Assembly (NCBI GenBank): GCA_020055645.1
Contig: CM034549.1
Coordinates: forward strand, 5,704,001-5,768,000
Direction of reading: 5' to 3'
Origin: Tomocerus qinae
Taxonomy: Eukaryota > Arthropoda > Collembola > Entomobryomorpha > Tomoceridae
DNA: 64,000 bases
A program made the translations under genes and the position numbers. Below are positions 59,019 through 64,000 of this stretch, piece after piece (within the stretch, counting starts at the first letter, position 1; each line of letters begins with the position of its first letter). The notes below the pieces were generated by a model, which worked only from the letters and a program-made list of their open reading frames with translations, had not been told where the DNA came from and made no database searches.

Positions 59019-60047
59019 ATTACAGGTGAAAAACCTGGAGAAATAGACGGGGAGAAGGCCAAAAAAACTCGAAAACAAGATATAATTTAGATGCCAAGAT
59101 ATAATTAAACCTCGTAATTTTCAAACTTTCTTCAAAAAAATCTCCCCATGCGTTTACAGTTAATTCCTTGCAACAACCCTAAAATTTGCCTAAAACATTA
59201 GTAAGTAAGTATCCATAGGAAACCAGTATCCATAGTACCCAGCCAAGCCATAGTAAGCCAAGTTAATATCCAACTAGCAGGTAGTCAGTAACAGTCAGTA
59301 TCAGTCCGTAATAGGGATAAACAACTTGTAATAAATTAATAATAATAACAAACTTACTCCCCATTTGAGAGTTAGGATTATAACCATAGATTAATAAATT
59401 ACAAACTGTAATGCTATGGAAACTGATTTCATATGGATACCTACTTTCTTGACATACTGTAATATCAACTAGACTTTAAGTGCTAATAACTGCAAATTAT
59501 ATAAATTTCATGGAAATGTAAATATTCTTCACACTGCAACATTTTTATTGTACTTTGGACATTTAGTTGACAATTATAGCGCAGTCGAGTCATATTTAAA
59601 TATATTTTACAGTTAAATGTTGTTAATAAGGAAAAATTAATACTCTTAATTGTTGCTTAATTACAATTAAGCTTACGACAATTTAACCTGGATTTTGATT
59701 TTCAGAAAATAACTTGGAGTCGTTACAATTATTGAGCAAATACTATTTTTTATGTACGATTGCAAAGGTGTTCCCACAGAGAACACTAAATGGCAGCTTT
59801 GACTGATGTTCCCATTGTCGAAAATATTTTCCATCCCCGCTTCAGGTGCTAATTGAATCGCTATTGTATTTTCCCTATAATATGCTTAGTTTTTCAAACA
59901 AGTTAGTTGCAAGTGAATTAGCGGTAAACGCACGGGGAGATTTTTTTGAAGAAAGTTTGAAAATTACGAGGTTTAATTATATCTTGGCATCTAAATTATA
60001 TCTTGTATCATCTTTTTTGGCCTTCTCCCAGTCTATTTCTCCAGGTT
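59019..60047. mobile_element. Foldback family II core, copy 4
   Basis: Begins ATTACAGGTGAAAAACCTGG. The right arm is complete to TCTATTTCTCCAGG, where the last bases of the terminus are replaced by other sequence. Confidence 0.82.
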
Positions 60048-60084
60048 CGAATCACATTGAGTATGCCCATACAGAGAAGATGTG

Positions 60085-60265
60085 CTCCTAACCCGGAGTC
60101 ACAGAATAGTCTAAAACTTGACATTAGTACAACCTAGGGTTAACTTTTTTGTATTGCAATAGCAAAGTAACTATTGGCAACTGACCATGGTCGTCCACCT
60201 GGGTCACATTTTGGACTCGGGGTAAAGGGTTACGTCACTCTAACCCGTCATTATGCATACTGCCC
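60085..60265. repeat. Empty-site copy of the 1.85-2.2 kb repeat
   Basis: Contains AACTATTGGCAACTGACCATGG, in which a single GGCAACT occurs where the other copy has the 72-bp palindromic MITE and two target copies. Confidence 0.8.
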
Positions 60266-60394
60266 TTAATGTAATAGGTTAGCTGTTGCGGGAGTTGCCT
60301 ACCTGCCTACAACACAATTAGCAATGGCAGTCCTATTATCCTATCCAAGCAGCGGAGGACTAGCTTTGGATTTGTGCTCCAGAAAGGAAAAAAA

Positions 60395-62400
60395 ATATAA
60401 CAGGTAAAAACCTGGAAAAATATACGGTGAGAATGCCAGCAAAACTTAAAAACAAGGCATTATTTAGAGATTGTGGTATGAGAAAATAATGAAATTTTGC
60501 AAAAGTATTCTCCTAAATATCTCCTCGTGCGTTTAAAGTTAAGTCATTTGAACTATCTTTGAACATTTGTTTTGTGACATGAGTACATGAGCCAAAACCT
60601 CAAAATGTATTTGTTTTCCTGGCCCGTCAATGTAGTTAACCTATGTAGGGATGGAAAATATTTCGTAAAAGAGGAATTTGTTGCCCTTATATCTTTGTAC
60701 GCCTTTGTAAAATAGCATAATGGATTTAATGTCAATTTAACGAAGCTTAAGTGAGAGTTGACGATATGGCAATTTTTTGTGCCTATATTTCTAGATAAAA
60801 TAAATATTCTATTTGTTTTCTTTAAATCATTACATGATTGCACTCCTAATATGAGGGTGTATATAAAAATTAAATGCAATGTCAAAATTTCATTCATAAC
60901 TGTAACATAGAAATTGCTGATGTTTATTGCAGTCGCCATTTAAAGAAGTTGGACTCTTAGTTTTCAAACTTTAAATCTACCAAACGTTAGATTTATGTTA
61001 AGTTGAAATTTGATATCTCATTTTTGAAATTATTGTCATCATTATAACAACAATTACAAAGTCTGTTCGATATTGAAGTGTTGAAGAATTGCAATGGGAA
61101 TAGCTTTTAAAACGCACGGGGAGATTGATTTTAGGAGAATACTTTTGCAAAATTTCTTATTATTTTCTCATACCACAACTCTCTAAATAATGCCTCCTTT
61201 TGTTTTTAAGTTTTGCTGGCATTCTCACTCGTATATATTTTTCCAGGTTTTTACCTGTTATATTTTTTTATTTTATTGTTTTTCTTGATATATCTGGTTA
61301 TAACTATCATATAACTACGAACTACAAAAGATTTAACTAGATTATGAATATTTCGGAATTAATTATATAGGTATCAATACCATGCATGACAATGTACAGT
61401 ACTTCTAGTAAAGTTGTCATTTCCTGAAAATATTTATTTATCACTGCCGTAGGTATATAATGTAAATTTTACGTTTATGGAAAAATGATATATAATATGC
61501 TATTTGATCTTTTATAAATTTGTTTATTTTCGCAAAAATTATTAATAATATATTATATATGTAATAAAATATTATTTTTTATTGGGAGCAAATGCCGCCC
61601 CCGAACCCCCGCTTGGAGTGAGATAAAATAGTTGGTATCCTCGTAGTTAGTACAACAACAGAAGCCAGCAAAGCGTAAATGTTTGTAATAGTATATAGTA
61701 ATGATGAGCATTATAGATATGCATGCCTATTACAATTAGACATTTTCGATGCCTGGAATCGCACTCTAATGATATTTTTTCATCCCTGAAATTTTCCCTC
61801 ATTGTTTATTTTTTAAATCCCTTGTAAGTAACTCCTCAATCCTAATATATTTTCTTATCCCTGGAATTGTTCTCAGTACTCCGTATTTGGCATTGAGGTG
61901 TGAATGTAACTGGGATTATTGAGAATGGGAATACTACGTATAGTAACAGGAATAATGCATCTTTAAATCCGACATGGCCGTCATCACTTCAGTGCAGTAG
62001 GCACTCAGTACTCGTATCTACGGAGATTGAATTAGGAAATGGAATGTATCACTGTATATCCTAGTTTCCTAGTCCATACACTCTATCCAGTACCCAATTG
62101 ACCATGACGCATTGTACCAAGTAGCCAAGGAGATAAATTAGATGACCAAACAATTTCAAAATTCATTCTTCCGGTTCCTACGGCTAAAGTTGACACGGAA
62201 AAGCTGATTTGATATTAAAGCACACCCCGCAAAGAAATGCTTTACGTTTTCGGTTACTTGCATTATTTCATAAAAGCTGCTAGTTTACGAGCAATTCCAG
62301 TTGACAAAATTTTACCTACGTCAGAAGTGCAGTATAAGTGGTGAAACCACACATTGCCCTTCGGGCAATGCGCTGCCTGCTTTGCAGTTTCTCCCCGTAT
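60395..62400 (-). mobile_element. Foldback family II, core 5 plus complete inverted wing
   Basis: Core 60395-61262 (ATAACAGGTAAAAACCTGG to its reverse), then the wing from CTTGATATATCTGG through a GC module (about 61581-61620) and the reversed C module, ending CTCCCCGTATA at 62400. The core interior differs from cores 1-4 but keeps GGGATGGAAAATATTTCG. Confidence 0.83.
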
Positions 62401-62685
62401 AAAAAGTGAAAGGTTAGGTTATATTCTTATCCTAAACTCATCTCAAGATGCGTCAAATTTTTCACTCTAAAGTAACTCCATATAGAGACCTAACCTAACC
62501 TATCTAATTATTATTAAGAACAGACATGGGCAAAAATAACTGGACCATAGGGCTAATACATATAGTAGTGTGCAAAAGACTTAATCCAAGGAGTGTTTGG
62601 TTTCTGGTACCCCGAACCCAAGTTAATAGCTTACGGTTACATTTTCTATGACCCATCTAATCCATCCAATAAGGCATAATCCATT

Positions 62686-64000
62686 TTTATACGGGGAGAA
62701 ACTGCAAAGCAGGCAGCGCATTGCCCGAAGGGCAATGTGTGGTTTCACCACTTATACTGCAGTTAACTACTGGTTCAAATTTTGTCAGCTCCGATTTCTC
62801 GAAAACTAGCAGCTTCTATGAAATAATGCAAGATACCGAAAAGATAGCAAAGCATTCGTCGGATGGGTTGCGATCCAGGTCAACATCAAGCTGTCCGGTG
62901 TCGCAACTTTAGCCGTAGGGAACCGGAAGAATGAATTTGAAATTGTTTGGTCCACCAAATTTATCTCTCTTGGCTACTTGGTACAATGCATCTGCATCTG
63001 CATCATAGTCATAGTCATTGGTGAAGTTGAAAGACTCATGTGAGACTAGAAATACACATTCCATTTCCCTAATGTCAATCTCCGTAGATACGAGTGCACT
63101 TGAATTGGCTCATTGGCTTGCATCATCTCAATAATGATAATAATGTCGGATTGTTAAAATGCATTATTATTCCTGCTATGGTCAGTATTCTCATTCCAAT
63201 AAATCCCAGTTACATATCTACATCTCAATGCAAATACCGATTACTGTGAACAATTTCAGGGATGGAGAATACATTAGGCTTGAGGGTACTTACAGGGATT
63301 GTAACAAATAAACAACGAGGAAAATTTCAGGGATGGATAAAAATTATTAGCATTGAGTGCGATTCCAGGCATCGAAAATGTCAAATTGTAATGGGCATGC
63401 ATATCTATAATGTTCATTACTACTTTACTACTGTAAAAGGAAAAGTAAATAGAGCCCTGGGATTTCTTTGTAAGTTATTTGGCACGCGAATTTCATTGTT
63501 ATCATTTTTGAAGTTGTTTTATGCGAAATAAATATGGAAATAAACAGTATTCAACAGTGACATTATGCGGTTGTCTAGGATAATAGAGGTAGTTGCCAAG
63601 ACAGTTGCCAATAAAATTTTGCGTTTTTCTGAAAACCTTTCAAAATTCGCTTATGGAAATTCGGGCTCCCAGGGCTCTATTTACTTTTCCTTCGACAGTA
63701 ATTCAAACATTTATCCTCAAGCAGGGGTTTGGGGGCGGCAGCCCCCAATACAAATAAAATTATACTATTACATATACAATATATTATTAATAATTTTGTG
63801 AAAATCAAATTTATAATGATCAAATATCAATAAATATCACTTAACAATGGATAAATATTTCGAAAATGACAACTTTACTAGAGTACTGTACTTGTTGTGC
63901 TCTGTATTGCTGGTATTGTAACCTAAATAAGTAATTTCGAAATATTCATAATCTGGTAAAAATTTATGTAGTTGCTAATTATATGATAGTTATAACCAAG
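62686..64000 (+). mobile_element. Foldback family II wing, forward, running off the window
   Basis: Starts TATACGGGGAGAAACTGCAA at about 62690 and mirrors 61265-62400 through C module, GC module (about 63716-63751) and wing start (GTTATAACCA at the window end). A MITE at 63437-63692 interrupts it. With its left neighbour it forms an inverted repeat of more than 1 kb per arm around a loop of about 290 bp. Confidence 0.83.
63437..63692. mobile_element. MITE nested in the terminal family II wing
   Basis: TIRs AAGGAAAAGTAAATAGAGCC and GGCTCTATTTACTTTTCCTT. The mirrored wing at 61.7 kb lacks it, which marks it as an insertion. Confidence 0.82.

Noticed and set aside
60046..60058. tRNA T-loop-like GGTTCGAATC
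   Set aside because: No acceptor stem, D-arm or anticodon arm can be folded around it; it is the broken end of a family II core.

Overview
This window is eukaryotic nuclear DNA. It is AT-rich, its genes are split by mostly short GT-AG introns, AATAAA signals follow the coding regions, and about two thirds of it is transposon-derived. The gene set (Odd-skipped-family zinc-finger genes, a two-finger drumstick gene, Fos/kayak) points to an arthropod. A non-drosophilid hexapod such as a springtail would fit, but the species cannot be named from the sequence alone.

Gene islands. (1) 2.48-2.93 kb holds the last exons of an unrecognised acidic-tailed gene (+). (2) 4.2-6.6 kb is an Odd-skipped-family five-finger transcription factor (gene A, +), tail to tail with a complete 16-exon OATP transporter (6.85-10.1 kb, -). 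(3) 37.15-37.65 kb is drumstick (+), tail to tail with a second five-finger Odd-skipped-family gene (gene B, 39.15-40.58 kb, -). (4) 42.57-44.29 kb is kayak/Fos (+), tail to tail with Pin1/dodo (44.38-46.34 kb, -). Gene A, drm and gene B form a local Odd-skipped complex that transposons have stretched over 36 kb. All reconstructed coding sequences except the partial first gene close in frame: gene A 268 aa, OATP 608, Drm 86, gene B 256, Kay 284, Pin1 162.

Repeats. 10.9-35.7 kb and 46.8-64 kb are nested transposons and tandem arrays. They include many short hAT-type MITEs with clean 8-bp target-site duplications, a dead PIF/Harbinger element (inactivated transposase plus Myb-like partner), a TIR element filled with 132-bp repeats in two opposed arrays, a minisatellite of about 37 bp derived from transposon wings, a 12-bp satellite of roughly 2.2 kb in three blocks, and repeats of about 400 bp with attached 40-bp minisatellites. 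The dominant component is a set of large foldback elements in two diverged families (I and II). Both share one modular plan: an inverted-repeat core beside a long wing that carries a GC-rich hairpin, with the same short terminal motif at core ends and wing ends.

Main points for follow-up: the modular foldback families; pairs of different hAT MITEs stacked at one target site, giving three copies of the duplication; a 72-bp palindromic MITE whose empty site also lies in the window; a gene-conversion-like tract of about 250 identical bases between genes A and B; consensus AP-1 and CRE sites just upstream of kayak; and spacer sequence inside the 12-bp satellite that has drifted towards the satellite motif.
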